A DNA stretch of 64,000 bases. Source: Dyella kyungheensis. Lineage in GTDB: Bacteria > Pseudomonadota > Gammaproteobacteria > Xanthomonadales > Rhodanobacteraceae. Shown here in pieces: positions 1 to 9,293 of the stretch. The stretch lies in the NCBI RefSeq assembly GCF_016905005.1, contig NZ_JADIKC010000001.1, forward strand, positions 124,001 to 188,000, read 5' to 3'. A program made the position numbers and the translations under genes. Numbering within the stretch: the stretch's first letter is position 1; each line of letters begins with the position of its first letter. The notes under the pieces were generated by a model that did not search any database, had not been told where the DNA came from, and saw nothing but the letters and a program-made list of their open reading frames with translations.

Positions 1-146
1 CGCTGTTCCGCCATGCGGAAGGGCAGTGGCCGGCGTTCTACGGCAGCGTGCGCGAGTTTGCGCGGCAGCCGTATGCGCAGCGCCAGCGTTCGCTGCAGCA
101 GTGGCTGGATGCCACCGGGCAGCCCCAGGTCGCACCCTCGCTTTAA
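1..146 (+). CDS. C-terminal fragment of an unidentified protein
   Basis: An open frame (codons from base 3) enters from the left edge and ends at a TAA at 144-146. About 47 residues are visible. They are rich in Gln, Arg and aromatic residues (...EFARQPYAQRQRSLQQWLD...) and show no motif I recognise. Codon use matches the rest of the window. Its stop overlaps, in convergent orientation, the stop of the cytochrome c gene on the other strand. I cannot assign a function from this fragment. Confidence 0.55.
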   Translation, partial: LFRHAEGQWPAFYGSVREFARQPYAQRQRSLQQWLDATGQPQVAPSL

Positions 147-955
147 GGCTGTTTGCGACCCGCCATGTGCTGCAGATAGGCCAGCAGGTCGTCCAGGTCC
201 CGGTCGGACAGCGCCTTGCGATCGAAGCCCGGCATGCGCGCCTGCGGCCAGTGGCGCAAGGACTGCGGGTCGCGGATATAGGCGCGCAGCAGGTCCTCGC
301 GCAGGTACTCGGTGGGGCTGTGCGGGACGTTGAGGTCCGGGCCCAGCTTGGCGTCGCCCTGGCCGTTGAGGGTGTGGCAGGCGAAGCAGGTGCGCTGGAA
401 CACCGCGAAGCCGCGCAGCACGGGGCTGTCGGCCTTCAGGGCGGGATCGGGGCGGACGGCGGGGAAGCGTTCCGCCACGGGCGGCTGGCGCCGGATCGAG
501 GCCAGCTGGAACGGCCATTGCTCCGGCCCGATCTTCATCGCCGCCGGATTCGTCCACACCACGTAGAAGGGACCGGCATCGCCCTTGATCTCGGCCAGCA
601 TCGGCCAGGGATGGGCCGGGTCCTCGACCGCCAGCCAGGCTTCCGAGCCCTGGGCGCGGACGATCAAGGCGGCGGGAATTTGCGCGGCAAAGCCGTCGGA
701 GGCTACGAACTGCAAGGTATCGTCGGGCGAGACGCCCTCGAGCAGCGCCTTCAAGGGCACGGCGCGATAGCGCATGGCGCGTTTGAAGGAGACATCGTCG
801 GGAATCGCGATCTCGCGGATGTCGCCGCGGGCCAGCAGTTGTGCGGTGCTATAGGTCTTCGACCCGTGGCCCAGGTCCACCGTGAGATCGGCGGCATGCA
901 GGGGCAGGGCGATGGCCAGGGCCAGCAGGCACAGGCGGCGTAGCAGGCTGAGCAT
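143..955 (-). CDS. Periplasmic cytochrome c family protein
   Basis: 270 aa from the ATG at 955. An in-frame start 24 codons upstream exists, but it would put charged residues ahead of the signal peptide (MLSLLRRLCLLALAIALPLHA). The N-terminal ~150 residues have no heme motif and resemble the sulfite-oxidase-like or periplasmic domain that precedes the heme domain in some small cytochromes. The C-terminal ~90 residues form a class I cytochrome c domain with one heme site, CFACH, a downstream LGPDLN stretch and a likely axial Met in ARMPGF. It probably shuttles electrons in the periplasm; the partner is unknown. The divergent neighbour across 1081-1219 is the sRNA-like locus. Confidence 0.8.
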   Translation of the reverse strand: MLSLLRRLCLLALAIALPLHAADLTVDLGHGSKTYSTAQLLARGDIREIAIPDDVSFKRAMRYRAVPLKALLEGVSPDDTLQFVASDGFAAQIPAALIVRAQGSEAWLAVEDPAHPWPMLAEIKGDAGPFYVVWTNPAAMKIGPEQWPFQLASIRRQPPVAERFPAVRPDPALKADSPVLRGFAVFQRTCFACHTLNGQGDAKLGPDLNVPHSPTEYLREDLLRAYIRDPQSLRHWPQARMPGFDRKALSDRDLDDLLAYLQHMAGRKQP

Positions 956-1080
956 GGCGCGATCATCCCGTCCGGAAAGCCGTCGATTGTAAGCGTCTCT
1001 TGGTCGACGAGTCGGCCAGCTTGCCAAAAGCTGAACAAAACCGCCGAGGCGCTTGAACTAGCTCCGGGCCGGCCACACTA

Positions 1081-1219
1081 AGGAGACGTATCGCCGTGAC
1101 GGCGACAAGAAGTGGTACAGCAGCATCGTGCCACTGAGGGGTCGGTCCTTTTTCCCCTCTTTGTTATGGACCGGCCTGACAAACCCCGCTAGCCCCTCCC
1201 CTGGCTACCGGGGTTTTTT
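1081..1219 (+). ncRNA. Candidate small RNA or leader with intrinsic terminator
   Basis: The 346 bp between the cytochrome gene and pncB holds a structured unit. A ribosome-site-like AGGAGA at 1081-1086 precedes a 13-codon frame (GTG 1096 to TGA 1137). Then comes a 9 bp hairpin (1140-1148 with 1168-1176, one G-U pair) and a strong terminator (arms 1181-1188/1209-1216 and 1190-1194/1203-1207, followed by TTTTTT). A weak promoter (TTGAAC near 1053, CACTAA 17 nt on) could start it. It may be a free sRNA or a leader-peptide attenuator for pncB. Whether pncB is read from here or from its own promoter (a GATAAT lies near 1267) is not clear. Confidence 0.45.
1181..1219 (+). terminator. Rho-independent terminator upstream of pncB
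   Basis: An 8 bp outer stem (1181-1188 with 1209-1216), one C/C mismatch, a 5 bp inner stem (1190-1194 with 1203-1207) and an 8-base loop are followed by a T6 run at 1214-1219 on the plus strand. It would stop transcription about 80 bases before the pncB start codon, so it ends something transcribed from upstream of pncB. Confidence 0.8.
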
Positions 1220-1301
1220 ATTGCCTGTCGTTTGGCGCCGACTCGCCGCGAGTGCGGCTGGGCGAGGATAATCGACGCATCCCCCGCCGCTTGAGCGACT
1301 G

Positions 1302-2498
1302 ATGATCGTCACCTCCCTGCTCGACACCGATCTGTACAAGTTCTCCATGATGCAGGTTGTGCTGCATCACTATCCGGCGGCGCAGGTCGAATACAAATTC
1401 AAGTGTCGCAACCCGGGCATCGACCTGGTTCCCTATATCGCCGAGATCCGCCGCGAGCTGGAAGGGCTGTGCGCGCTGCGCTTCACGCCGGAGGAACTGG
1501 ATTACCTGCGCACCTGGCGGTTCATCAAGAGCGACTTCATCGATTTCCTCGGGCTGTTCCAGCTCAACGCGAAGTACGTGGAAATCACGCCGGCGCAGGA
1601 GGGGCCAGGCGACATCGACATCCACATCCGCGGTCCCTGGCTGCACACCATCCTGTTCGAAGTGCCGTTGCTGGCGATCGTCAACGAAGTGTATTTCCGC
1701 AATACCCAGCCCGGCCTTTCGCTGGACGAAGGCCGCCGTCGCCTGCGCGAGAAGATCGCCCTGTTGCGCGACACGGATGGTTTTCAGGATTGCCGCATCG
1801 CCGACTACGGCACGCGCCGCCGTTTCTCGCGCGCCTGGCATGCCGAAGTGGCCACCACCCTGCGCGACGGCCTGGGCCGCCAGCTCGCCGGCACCAGCAA
1901 CGTGTGGCTGGCGTGGAAGCTCGGCCTGACGCCGCTGGGCACGCTGGCGCACGAGTATCTGCAGGCGCACCAGGCGCTGGGTCCACGCTTGCGCGATTCG
2001 CAGGTGGCCGCGCTGGAAACGTGGGCGCGGGAATACCGCGGCGATCTTGGCATCGCGCTGTCCGACGTCTACGGACTGAGCGCCTTCCTGCGCGACTTCG
2101 ACATGTATTTCTGCAAGCTGTTCGATGGCACGCGCCATGACTCGGGCGATCCGTTTGCCTGGGGCGAGCGGGTGCTTGCGCACTACCGCGCCAATCGCGT
2201 CGACCCGCGCACCAAGGTGCTGGTATTCAGCGATGGCCTGGACGTGCCGAAGGTGATGCAGTTGTACGAGCACTTCCACGGCCGCTGCCAGCTGGCCTTC
2301 GGCGTGGGCACCAATCTCACCAACGATGTCGGGCCCGAGCCGCTGCAGATCGTCATCAAGATGATCCGATGCAACGGTCAGCCGGTGGCCAAGCTCAGCG
2401 ACACGCCGGGCAAGAACATGTGCGAGGACGCTGCCTACGTGGCGTATCTGCGGCAGGTGTTCGAGATTCCGGCCGAGCCGGAAGCCGTGACCTCCTGA
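1302..2498 (+). CDS. pncB: Nicotinate phosphoribosyltransferase
   Basis: 398 aa, the usual length for PncB. It converts nicotinate, PRPP and ATP to nicotinate mononucleotide in the NAD salvage (Preiss-Handler) pathway in the cytosol. The start [13 protein letters not shown], the GTRHDSGDP phosphate-binding region and the C-terminal [10 protein letters not shown] and GVGTNLTND stretches are typical. No good Shine-Dalgarno sequence precedes the ATG. Another NAD-cycle gene, pncC, lies at 33.9 kb in the same window. The gene ends just before a palindromic repeat (2513-2598). Confidence 0.97.
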   Translation: MIVTSLLDTDLYKFSMMQVVLHHYPAAQVEYKFKCRNPGIDLVPYIAEIRRELEGLCALRFTPEELDYLRTWRFIKSDFIDFLGLFQLNAKYVEITPAQEGPGDIDIHIRGPWLHTILFEVPLLAIVNEVYFRNTQPGLSLDEGRRRLREKIALLRDTDGFQDCRIADYGTRRRFSRAWHAEVATTLRDGLGRQLAGTSNVWLAWKLGLTPLGTLAHEYLQAHQALGPRLRDSQVAALETWAREYRGDLGIALSDVYGLSAFLRDFDMYFCKLFDGTRHDSGDPFAWGERVLAHYRANRVDPRTKVLVFSDGLDVPKVMQLYEHFHGRCQLAFGVGTNLTNDVGPEPLQIVIKMIRCNGQPVAKLSDTPGKNMCEDAAYVAYLRQVFEIPAEPEAVTS

Positions 2499-2512
2499 GT
2501 CACCCAAAAACA

Positions 2513-2598
2513 CTGTGGGAGCGCACCCTGTGCGCGACGGTCGCTGCGTCGAGGTGTCGACGTGGCGCACGTGTCGCGCACAGGGTGCGCTCCCACAG
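2513..2598. repeat. Dispersed palindrome, copy 1 of 5
   Basis: Perfect 26 bp arms (2513-2538 and 2573-2598) with a GTGGGAGCGCACCCTGTGCG core and a 34-base loop. It sits between the convergent pncB and metQ. The same arm recurs at 17.4, 18.9, 25.2 and 40.1 kb, always between genes, so this is a REP-like family. It could serve as a bidirectional transcript end. Confidence 0.9.
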
Positions 2599-2615
2599 GC
2601 AATGACAGCTGTCGA

Positions 2616-3425
2616 TCAGAACGCCGGCAGCACCGCGCCCTGGTACTTCTGCTCGATGAACGCCTTGATCTCGGGACTGGTCAGCGCCTTGGCCAGCGCC
2701 TGGACGCGCGGGTCGTCCTTGTTGTCCGGACGGGCGACCAGGTAGTTCACGTACGGCGAATCCTTGTCCTCGATCAACAGCGCATCCTTGGTCGGGTTAA
2801 GGCCGGCGGCCAGCGCATAGTTGGTGTTGATCAGCGACAGGTCCACCTCGTCCAGCGTGCGCGGCAACATGGCGGCTTCCAGTTCGCGCAGCTTGAGGTG
2901 CTTCGGGTTGGCCGTGATGTCCTTCTGCGTGGACAGTTCGTTGCTCGGATCCTTCAGCGTGATCAAGCCGTGCTTGGCGAGCAGCAGCAGCGCGCGGCTG
3001 TTGTTGCTGGGATCGTTGGGCAGGGTCACCGAGGCGCCGTCCGGCAGCTGGTCGATCGACTTGAGCTTGCGCGAGTAGGCGCCAAACGGCTCGATGTGCA
3101 CGCCGGTCACGATGGCGAGATTGGTGCCGCGCTCGCGGTTGAACGCGTCGAGATAGGGCCCGGTCTGGAAGTAATTGGCATCGATCGACTTCTCCAGCAC
3201 CTGCACGTTGGGTTGCACGTAGTCGGCGAATACCTTGATCTCCAGATCGATGCCTTGCTTGGCCAGGATCGGCTTGACCTGCTTGAGGATCTCGGCGTGC
3301 GGCACAGCAGTGGCGGCCACCACCAGCTTCTGGCTGTTGGCGTCGCCGCTGCCATTGGACGACGAACAGCCCGCCAGCAGGAGCAGGGCGGCAAGCATGG
3401 CAATGAGCTTATTCATTTTCGTCAT
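2616..3425 (-). CDS. metQ: D-methionine ABC transporter substrate-binding lipoprotein
   Basis: 269 aa. A signal peptide with lipobox LLLLAGCSSS puts the lipidated Cys near residue 20. The mature protein has the NlpA/MetQ fold signature (KVFADYVQPNVQVLEKSIDANYFQ, LPNDPSNNSRALLLL, VDLSLINTNYALAAGL). It binds methionine in the periplasm and delivers it to MetNI. It is the last gene of metN-metI-metQ, 79 bases after metI. A second possible ATG lies three codons in (3416). Confidence 0.95.
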   Translation of the reverse strand: MTKMNKLIAMLAALLLLAGCSSSNGSGDANSQKLVVAATAVPHAEILKQVKPILAKQGIDLEIKVFADYVQPNVQVLEKSIDANYFQTGPYLDAFNRERGTNLAIVTGVHIEPFGAYSRKLKSIDQLPDGASVTLPNDPSNNSRALLLLAKHGLITLKDPSNELSTQKDITANPKHLKLRELEAAMLPRTLDEVDLSLINTNYALAAGLNPTKDALLIEDKDSPYVNYLVARPDNKDDPRVQALAKALTSPEIKAFIEQKYQGAVLPAF

Positions 3426-3504
3426 ATGGGCGGAAACGCTTGGTGCGGCGCAACAGAATAGCCGTCCATACCGCCGAATGCAAAAACGCCGGGACGCGGC
3501 CGTC

Positions 3505-4185
3505 TCAATGCCGCGTATAGCGCGCCACGATACGGTCGCCGGCCATCTGCAGCAGCTGCACCAGCACGATCAGCAGCACCACCGTGACCACCATGTAGTC
3601 CGATTTGTAGCTGAGATAGCCGTAGCGATAAGCCAGGTCGCCCAGGCCGCCCGCGCCGATGGCGCCGCCCATGGCGGTATAGCCCACCAGTGCAATAGCT
3701 GTCACGGTGATGCCGGCGATCAGGCCGCCGCGGGCCTCTGGCAGCAGCACATGGCGCACGATCTGCCAGGTGCTGGCGCCCATCGCCTGGCTGGCTTCGA
3801 TCACGCCGCGCTGCACTTCGCGCAAGGCGGTTTCCACCAGCCGCGCGAAGAACGGCGCCGCACCGATCACCAATGGCGGAATCGCGCCGCGAATGCCCAG
3901 CTTGGTGCCCACCAGCACATAGGTGAGCGGCATCAACACGATCATCAGGATGATGAAGGGAATCGAGCGCAGGATATTCACCAGCAGCGACAGCACCGCA
4001 TACAGCTTGGGCATGGCGCGCAGTTGGCCCTTGCCGGTGAGATACAGCAGCACGCCCAGCGGCAGGCCGACCACGATGGTGAGCAACAGCGAGCCGCCCA
4101 GCATCAGCAAGGTATCGATGCAGGCATGACCGATCTCGCTCCAGTCGTCGATATTCGGAAAAAGATTCTGCAGCGGGGCGCTCAT
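3505..4185 (-). CDS. metI: Methionine ABC transporter permease
   Basis: 226 aa inner-membrane permease with about five hydrophobic segments. The EAA-type coupling loop reads [25 protein letters not shown], as in MetI. It forms the channel of the MetNIQ methionine importer. Its ATG overlaps the metN stop in an ATGA, so the two are translationally coupled. A longer open frame upstream is only metN read in another frame. Confidence 0.95.
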   Translation of the reverse strand: MSAPLQNLFPNIDDWSEIGHACIDTLLMLGGSLLLTIVVGLPLGVLLYLTGKGQLRAMPKLYAVLSLLVNILRSIPFIILMIVLMPLTYVLVGTKLGIRGAIPPLVIGAAPFFARLVETALREVQRGVIEASQAMGASTWQIVRHVLLPEARGGLIAGITVTAIALVGYTAMGGAIGAGGLGDLAYRYGYLSYKSDYMVVTVVLLIVLVQLLQMAGDRIVARYTRH

Positions 4186-5210
4186 GCGCGGCTCTCCGGC
4201 AAGGGGGTGATTTCTTCGATTTCGATGCCGGCTTCGCGCAACGTGGCCAAGGCGTCGTCCACGCGTTCGCCCTGCATGGCGAGCGTGAGCTGGCCATAGG
4301 GCAGGTCCTTGATGCGGTCGATGCGTCCGGCCAGGATGTTGAAATCGACGCCGGTCTCGCGTGCCACGCGTCCCAGTGCAGGTGTCCAGGTGGCCTCGCC
4401 GCGGAACGACAGGCGAAGAATACGGCCCGCGACATGCGCAAACGGCGCCTGCTCGCCCGCCGCTTCTTCCGGCAATGCCTCGTTGACGAAGCGGCGCGTG
4501 GTGGCGTGTTGCGGATGCAGGAAGACATCGGCGACGGCGCCCGTTTCCACGATGCGTCCGGCGTCGAGCACCGCGACGCGGTCGCAGACGCGGCGCACCA
4601 CGTCCATTTCGTGGGTGATCAGCACGATGGTGAGCTTCAATTCGCGATTGATCTCGGCGAGCAGTTCGAGCACGGAAGCCGTGGTCTGCGGATCGAGCGC
4701 GCTGGTGGCCTCGTCGCACAACAGGATGGACGGCCGATTGGCCAGCGCACGTGCAATGCCCACGCGCTGCTTTTGGCCACCGGAAAGCTGCGAGGGATAT
4801 TTGTCCGCATGGGCGGTCAGGCCGACGCGCGCGAGCAGCTCATCCACGCGCTGGCGGATCGAGGCGTTGTCGTGCTCGCCGGCCAGTCGCAGTGGAAACG
4901 CCACGTTCTCCGCCACGGTCTGCGAAGAGAGCAGGTTGAAGTGCTGGAAGATCATGCCGATGCGCTGACGCTCGAGCCGAAGCTGCGCTTCCGTCAGCGC
5001 CGTCATCTCGGTATCGCCGATCAGCACGTGTCCGCCGCTGGGCCGTTCGAGCAGGTTGATCAGACGTATAAGCGTCGATTTGCCCGCACCCGAATGGCCG
5101 ATGATGCCGAACACTTCGCCATCGGCGATGTCGAGGTTGAAAGCTTGCAGGGCGGGAACGTCCCGCCCGTCGACGCGGTAGGACTTATGAACATCCTGGA
5201 ATCTGATCAC
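4182..5210 (-). CDS. metN: Methionine ABC transporter ATP-binding protein
   Basis: 342 aa from a GTG at 5210 (protein starts [11 protein letters not shown]), close to the 343 aa of E. coli MetN; the frame stays open upstream but that part has no family similarity. It has Walker [10 protein letters not shown], signature LSGGQKQR, Walker [13 protein letters not shown] and the H-loop ITHEMD. The C-terminal ~100 residues form the ACT-like NIL domain, which in E. coli senses methionine and trans-inhibits uptake. It is the first gene of the operon. I see no SAM riboswitch upstream. Confidence 0.95.
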   Translation of the reverse strand: MIRFQDVHKSYRVDGRDVPALQAFNLDIADGEVFGIIGHSGAGKSTLIRLINLLERPSGGHVLIGDTEMTALTEAQLRLERQRIGMIFQHFNLLSSQTVAENVAFPLRLAGEHDNASIRQRVDELLARVGLTAHADKYPSQLSGGQKQRVGIARALANRPSILLCDEATSALDPQTTASVLELLAEINRELKLTIVLITHEMDVVRRVCDRVAVLDAGRIVETGAVADVFLHPQHATTRRFVNEALPEEAAGEQAPFAHVAGRILRLSFRGEATWTPALGRVARETGVDFNILAGRIDRIKDLPYGQLTLAMQGERVDDALATLREAGIEIEEITPLPESRA

Positions 5211-5342
5211 GAGATACCTTCGGAAAACCGGGGAAGCGCGAGCCCTGGGGCCGCTGCCGGGCGAGCCGGACGGTGGCAAGCATAAGGCACCGTGAGCCTG
5301 CATGGGGCTAGACTGGCGTCCTTTCAATGAGGAATGGCTGCG

Positions 5343-5828
5343 ATGACCTCCATCTACGATTTCTCCGCGCGCGACATCGATGGCAACGAGCGCTCGCTGG
5401 CCGACTTTCGCGGCAAGACGCTGCTGGTCGTCAACGTGGCCTCCAAGTGCGGATTCACGCCGCAATACACCGGGCTGGAGGCGCTGTGGCGCGCCGACCG
5501 CGACAAGGGCCTGGTGGTGCTGGGTTTTCCCTGCGACCAGTTCGGCCATCAGGAGCCTGGCGACGAGGCCGAGATCCGCAACTTCTGTTCCACCAGCTAC
5601 GACGTGAGCTTCCCGCTGTTCGCCAAGGTCGAGGTCAATGGCGATGGCGCGCACCCGCTCTACAAGTGGCTCAAGAGCGAGGGCAAAGGCATCCTGGGCA
5701 GCGAATCGATCAAGTGGAACTTCACCAAGTTCCTGGTCGATCGCGATGGCCAGGTGGTGAAGCGCTACGCGCCCACCGACACGCCGGAAAAGATCGGCAA
5801 GGACCTGCGCAATCAGTTGGCAGGCTGA
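5343..5828 (+). CDS. gpx: Glutathione peroxidase family protein
   Basis: 161 aa, start chosen at 5343 because a TGAGGA immediately precedes the earlier ATG at 5334 and is well spaced for the later one. It is a thioredoxin-fold thiol peroxidase with Cys (not selenocysteine) in [13 protein letters not shown] as the peroxidatic residue, plus the conserved Gln (GFPCDQFG) and Trp-Asn ([11 protein letters not shown]) of the active site. A second Cys in FPCDQF could resolve it through thioredoxin. It reduces hydroperoxides in the cytosol. It is divergent from metN, and its stop overlaps the dacB stop by 16 bases. Confidence 0.93.
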   Translation: MTSIYDFSARDIDGNERSLADFRGKTLLVVNVASKCGFTPQYTGLEALWRADRDKGLVVLGFPCDQFGHQEPGDEAEIRNFCSTSYDVSFPLFAKVEVNGDGAHPLYKWLKSEGKGILGSESIKWNFTKFLVDRDGQVVKRYAPTDTPEKIGKDLRNQLAG

Positions 5829-7408
5829 GTCGCCACCGCCGGCGTTGACGCTGGCTGCCGCGATCCGGCCAGCAGTACGGCGATCTGGTCGATGTCGCGG
5901 GTGGCGCTGGGCGCGCCCGCGGGTGGATCGTAGTTGTTGAGCATGATGGCGAATGCCAGCCGCTCGCCGTCGCCGCTGGTGACGTAGCCCGCCAGGCAGT
6001 GCACGAAACTCATGCTGCCCGTCTTGGCGCGCAGGTTGTTTTCAGCCGGCGTGTTGCGCATGCGCCATTGCAGCGTGCCGTCGACACCGGCAATCGGCAG
6101 CGCCTCCGCCAACGCCGGTCCGTACGGCTGGCCGGCGAGGAAGGCGAGCAACTGCGCCATCGCACGCGGGGTGGCGAGATTGCGCCGCGACAGTCCCGTG
6201 CCTTCCTCGATCAGGCTGGCGGCCGGCGCGATGCCGATCTGTTCCAGCAGCTGATGCATCGCGCGGATGCCCCAGCGCTCGCTGGTGATGAAACCCATGC
6301 TGCCTTCGCGTTGCTCCATATCCGCCTGAGCCTTCACGCCGGCGAGCAACAGCAGGTTCTGCAGATAGAGATTCTGCGAGCGCTTGAGGCCGCGTTCGAG
6401 GATCTCGCCGATCGGCGGCGACAACACTTCGGCCAGGGTCTGCGGCTGTGCCGGCAGGAAAGTGTCGCGACGCGGCCAGCGCACGGTGAGCAGCTTGCCG
6501 TCGAGCTGGATGCCATGGCGCTGCAGCGCCTCCTTCAACAACTGGCCGGCGAATTGCGCGGGGTCGGGCAGGGCGAGCTTGTAGTTTTGCGCGGGCGACT
6601 TGGCCGCGATGTTGCCGAACGCGTACAGCACGCCATCGCCCGGTGCGCGATAGAGGTTCACGTCGTTGTGCGTGCGCTGCGCGCTGGTCACCACCTCGTT
6701 GGCCACGCTGGGTATCGCGTTGGCGGGATCGAAGCGCAACTGGGCCGGCAGGCCGGCACCGGCGCCCGGCGTCACCGTGACGTCGACCTGGTTCTCGCCC
6801 ACGCTCAAGGCGCTGGACGGCACGGCGAACCAGCTCTGCAGATCGATTGCTTCCCACCCGGTGCCCATGGCGGGGCTGGCGAAGTAGGTCGAGTCGGCGA
6901 TCAGGTCGCCACGCACATGGCGCAGGCCCTGCGCCGCCAGTTGCTCGGCCAGCTGATTGGCCCAGCCCAGCGTGGCCACGTCGGCGCCGAGGGTGGGGTC
7001 GCCCATGCCGTAGAGGATCAGCGGCCCGTCGAGCCTGCCGTTGCGTATCTCGCCACCGGCCAGCACACGCGTGGGGATGCGGTAGTCGGCACCCAGTTCG
7101 CTGAGCGTCACCGCCGCGGTGAACAGCTTGGCGGTGGAGGCGGGTTGGAACAGCTGGTCCGCGTGATGGCTGTAGACCGTGCGGCCGTTGCTGAGCGACA
7201 CCACCGCGATGCCCCAGTCGGCACCGGCAAAGCGCGCCTGTCCGATCACCGCGTCGATCTGCTGGGCCAGCGAGGCCGCGCTGGCAGGCGCTTGTGCGGG
7301 AAGGACCTGATTTTGCGGCGTGGCCAGTAGCGACACCGGCAAACCCGCCAACGCCAGCCCGAAAAAGGCGGCCCGAGCGCGGCGTAGCAGCTGTTTCTCG
7401 AGAACCAT
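5813..7408 (-). CDS. dacB: D-alanyl-D-alanine carboxypeptidase/endopeptidase (PBP4)
   Basis: 531 aa class C low-molecular-weight penicillin-binding protein of the S13 family. It has a signal peptide, the catalytic SxxK in [10 protein letters not shown], SxN in [13 protein letters not shown] and KTG in [10 protein letters not shown]. As in PBP4, a long insertion sits between SxxK and SxN. It trims or cleaves peptidoglycan cross-links in the periplasm. It lies convergent with gpx, whose end it overlaps. Confidence 0.95.
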   Translation of the reverse strand: MVLEKQLLRRARAAFFGLALAGLPVSLLATPQNQVLPAQAPASAASLAQQIDAVIGQARFAGADWGIAVVSLSNGRTVYSHHADQLFQPASTAKLFTAAVTLSELGADYRIPTRVLAGGEIRNGRLDGPLILYGMGDPTLGADVATLGWANQLAEQLAAQGLRHVRGDLIADSTYFASPAMGTGWEAIDLQSWFAVPSSALSVGENQVDVTVTPGAGAGLPAQLRFDPANAIPSVANEVVTSAQRTHNDVNLYRAPGDGVLYAFGNIAAKSPAQNYKLALPDPAQFAGQLLKEALQRHGIQLDGKLLTVRWPRRDTFLPAQPQTLAEVLSPPIGEILERGLKRSQNLYLQNLLLLAGVKAQADMEQREGSMGFITSERWGIRAMHQLLEQIGIAPAASLIEEGTGLSRRNLATPRAMAQLLAFLAGQPYGPALAEALPIAGVDGTLQWRMRNTPAENNLRAKTGSMSFVHCLAGYVTSGDGERLAFAIMLNNYDPPAGAPSATRDIDQIAVLLAGSRQPASTPAVATQPAN

Positions 7409-7526
7409 GGCCGGAGTATGGCCAATCCGGCATGCCCGCGCCTAGCCGGCATCGTCACAAGGGCTCTGTTAATCTTGGAGATTCGTACCGGGCTCAGCCG
7501 GTGCCATTCCCCTTTTAGAGACCATC

Positions 7527-8009
7527 ATGCAGATCGAGAACAACTCCGTCGTTTCCTTCCATTACACGCTGACCGACGACAACGGCCAGATCCTCGACAG
7601 CTCGCAGGGTCGCGAGCCGCTCGTGTACCTCCAGGGCGTGGGCCAGATCGTCCCGGGCCTGGAAAAGGCGATGGAAGGCCGCCAGGTCGGCGACCAGTTC
7701 AAGGTCGACGTGGCGCCGGAAGAAGGCTATGGCGTGCATCACGCCGAGCTCGTGCAGGAAGTGCCGCGCGAGGCCTTCCAGGGCGTGGAAGACATCCAGC
7801 CGGGCATGCAGTTCCAGGGCCGCGGCCCGCAGGGCGTGATCAATGTCACCGTCACCAAGATCGAAGACGGCAAGGTGCACATCGACGGCAATCACCCGCT
7901 CGCCGGCCAGACCCTGCATTTCGACGTCGAAGTGACTGAAGTGCGCCCGGCCAGCGAGGAAGAGCTTTCGCACGGCCACGTGCACGGTGAAGGCGGCCAT
8001 CACCACTGA
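7527..8009 (+). CDS. slyD: FKBP-type peptidyl-prolyl isomerase, SlyD family
   Basis: 160 aa. FKBP core with the SlyD insert-in-flap chaperone domain (starts VVSFHYTLTDDNGQILDSS; GVGQIVPGLEKAMEGRQVGD). The tail ends SHGHVHGEGGHHH, a short His-rich metal-binding tail as in SlyD, which helps nickel insertion into hydrogenase in E. coli. It is a cytosolic folding factor and stands alone, with its own promoter region downstream of the divergent dacB. Confidence 0.93.
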   Translation: MQIENNSVVSFHYTLTDDNGQILDSSQGREPLVYLQGVGQIVPGLEKAMEGRQVGDQFKVDVAPEEGYGVHHAELVQEVPREAFQGVEDIQPGMQFQGRGPQGVINVTVTKIEDGKVHIDGNHPLAGQTLHFDVEVTEVRPASEEELSHGHVHGEGGHHH

Positions 8010-8111
8010 GTGACGAAGAACGGCGTCGGCGATCCCGTCGACGCCGTTCCCTGCGAGGCATGAAGCCGTCGCATGGATCGTGCACACTGCGCGATCAGAC
8101 AAGGAGTGGTC

Positions 8112-9290
8112 ATGCAAGGGAAGTTGCGCATCGCCGTCGTGGGCTACGGCGTGGCCGGCCAGGCAAGCTGCCTGTTGTTGGCCGAGGCCGGGCACTCCCT
8201 TACCGTATTCGAGCAGGCGGCTGCGCCCGGTCCCGTTGGCGCCGGCTTCCTGTTGCAACCCACCGGTCTTTCCGTGCTGGCCCGGCTAGGCCTGCATGGC
8301 CAGGCGCTCGCGAGCGGCCAACGCATCGAGCAACTCTACGGTTGCAATCTCGCCGGCCGCATGGTGATGGACATGCACTATCGCGATCACGCCCCCGACT
8401 GCTTCGGCCTGGGCATGACGCGTGGCGCGCTGTTCTCGCTGTTGCATCGCGCCTATGCGGATCGGGACGCGATCGTCACCGGCACGCGCATCGAGCGACG
8501 CTCGGACGATGGCAGGTTCCTCATCGACGCCGGTGGACAACAGCACGGACCCTTCGACCTGGTGATCGCCGCCGACGGCGCGCATTCCGCCCTGCGTCAT
8601 CGCACCAGCGTGGTGCGCAGCGAGCAGCTGTATCCCTGGGGCGCCATGTGGTGCCTGCTGCCCGCAGCGGATTGGCCGCACAGCACGGTGCTGCATCAGC
8701 GTTATGCGGGAGCGCGGGAGATGATCGGCCTGATGCCGGTCGGGCGCCGCGACGATTCCGATCAGCGCTGGCTCACGTTCTTCTACAGTCTTCCCGGCGA
8801 GCAGGTGGATGCGTTCGATGAGGCTGCATTCGAGCGACTTCGCCAGCGGGTAGCCGAGCTGTGGCCCGAGGCCTTGCCGTGTCTTTCCGGCATCCACTCA
8901 TCCACCCAGCTGCATCGTGCCCGCTATCGCGACGTGTTGCTGCGCTCGACCGTCGAAGGTCAGACGGTGTTCGTGGGCGATGCGGCGCACGCCATGAGTC
9001 CGCAGCTGGGGCAGGGCGTGAACATGGCGCTGCTCGATGCACAGGCGCTGGCGGACGCCCTGGCGTCGCACGACGAGCTGGGCGCGGCACTGCATGCGTA
9101 TCGAAAAGCGCGACGTCGGCACGTCGCCATCTATCAGCGCCTGAGTCGATGGCTGACGCCGCTGTTCCAATCCAACCGCGATGCGCTGGCCACCGTGCGC
9201 GATGGTGTCTTCGGTCCGTTGGGACGCCTGCCGCTGGCGCGCGGACAGATGCTGCGCATCCTCACCGGCACCAAGACAAGCTGGTGGTAA
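8112..9290 (+). CDS. FAD-dependent aromatic-type monooxygenase
   Basis: 392 aa. Start chosen at 8112 because AAGGAG lies six bases ahead; the frame is open 13 codons further. The group A flavoprotein hydroxylase fold shows GxGxxG (VVGYGVAGQ), the DG motif (VIAADGAHSALR) and the GD motif (VFVGDAAHAMSPQLGQGVNMAL). Relatives include salicylate- and UbiH-type hydroxylases, but the substrate cannot be told from sequence and no catabolic genes lie nearby. It lies convergent with pldA, three bases apart. Confidence 0.88.
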   Translation: MQGKLRIAVVGYGVAGQASCLLLAEAGHSLTVFEQAAAPGPVGAGFLLQPTGLSVLARLGLHGQALASGQRIEQLYGCNLAGRMVMDMHYRDHAPDCFGLGMTRGALFSLLHRAYADRDAIVTGTRIERRSDDGRFLIDAGGQQHGPFDLVIAADGAHSALRHRTSVVRSEQLYPWGAMWCLLPAADWPHSTVLHQRYAGAREMIGLMPVGRRDDSDQRWLTFFYSLPGEQVDAFDEAAFERLRQRVAELWPEALPCLSGIHSSTQLHRARYRDVLLRSTVEGQTVFVGDAAHAMSPQLGQGVNMALLDAQALADALASHDELGAALHAYRKARRRHVAIYQRLSRWLTPLFQSNRDALATVRDGVFGPLGRLPLARGQMLRILTGTKTSWW

Positions 9291-9293
9291 GCA

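Noticed and set aside
4182..5654. A 490 aa form of MetN
   Set aside because: The first ~148 residues are out-of-family sequence upstream of the GTG at 5210, where the standard MetN length and N-terminus begin.
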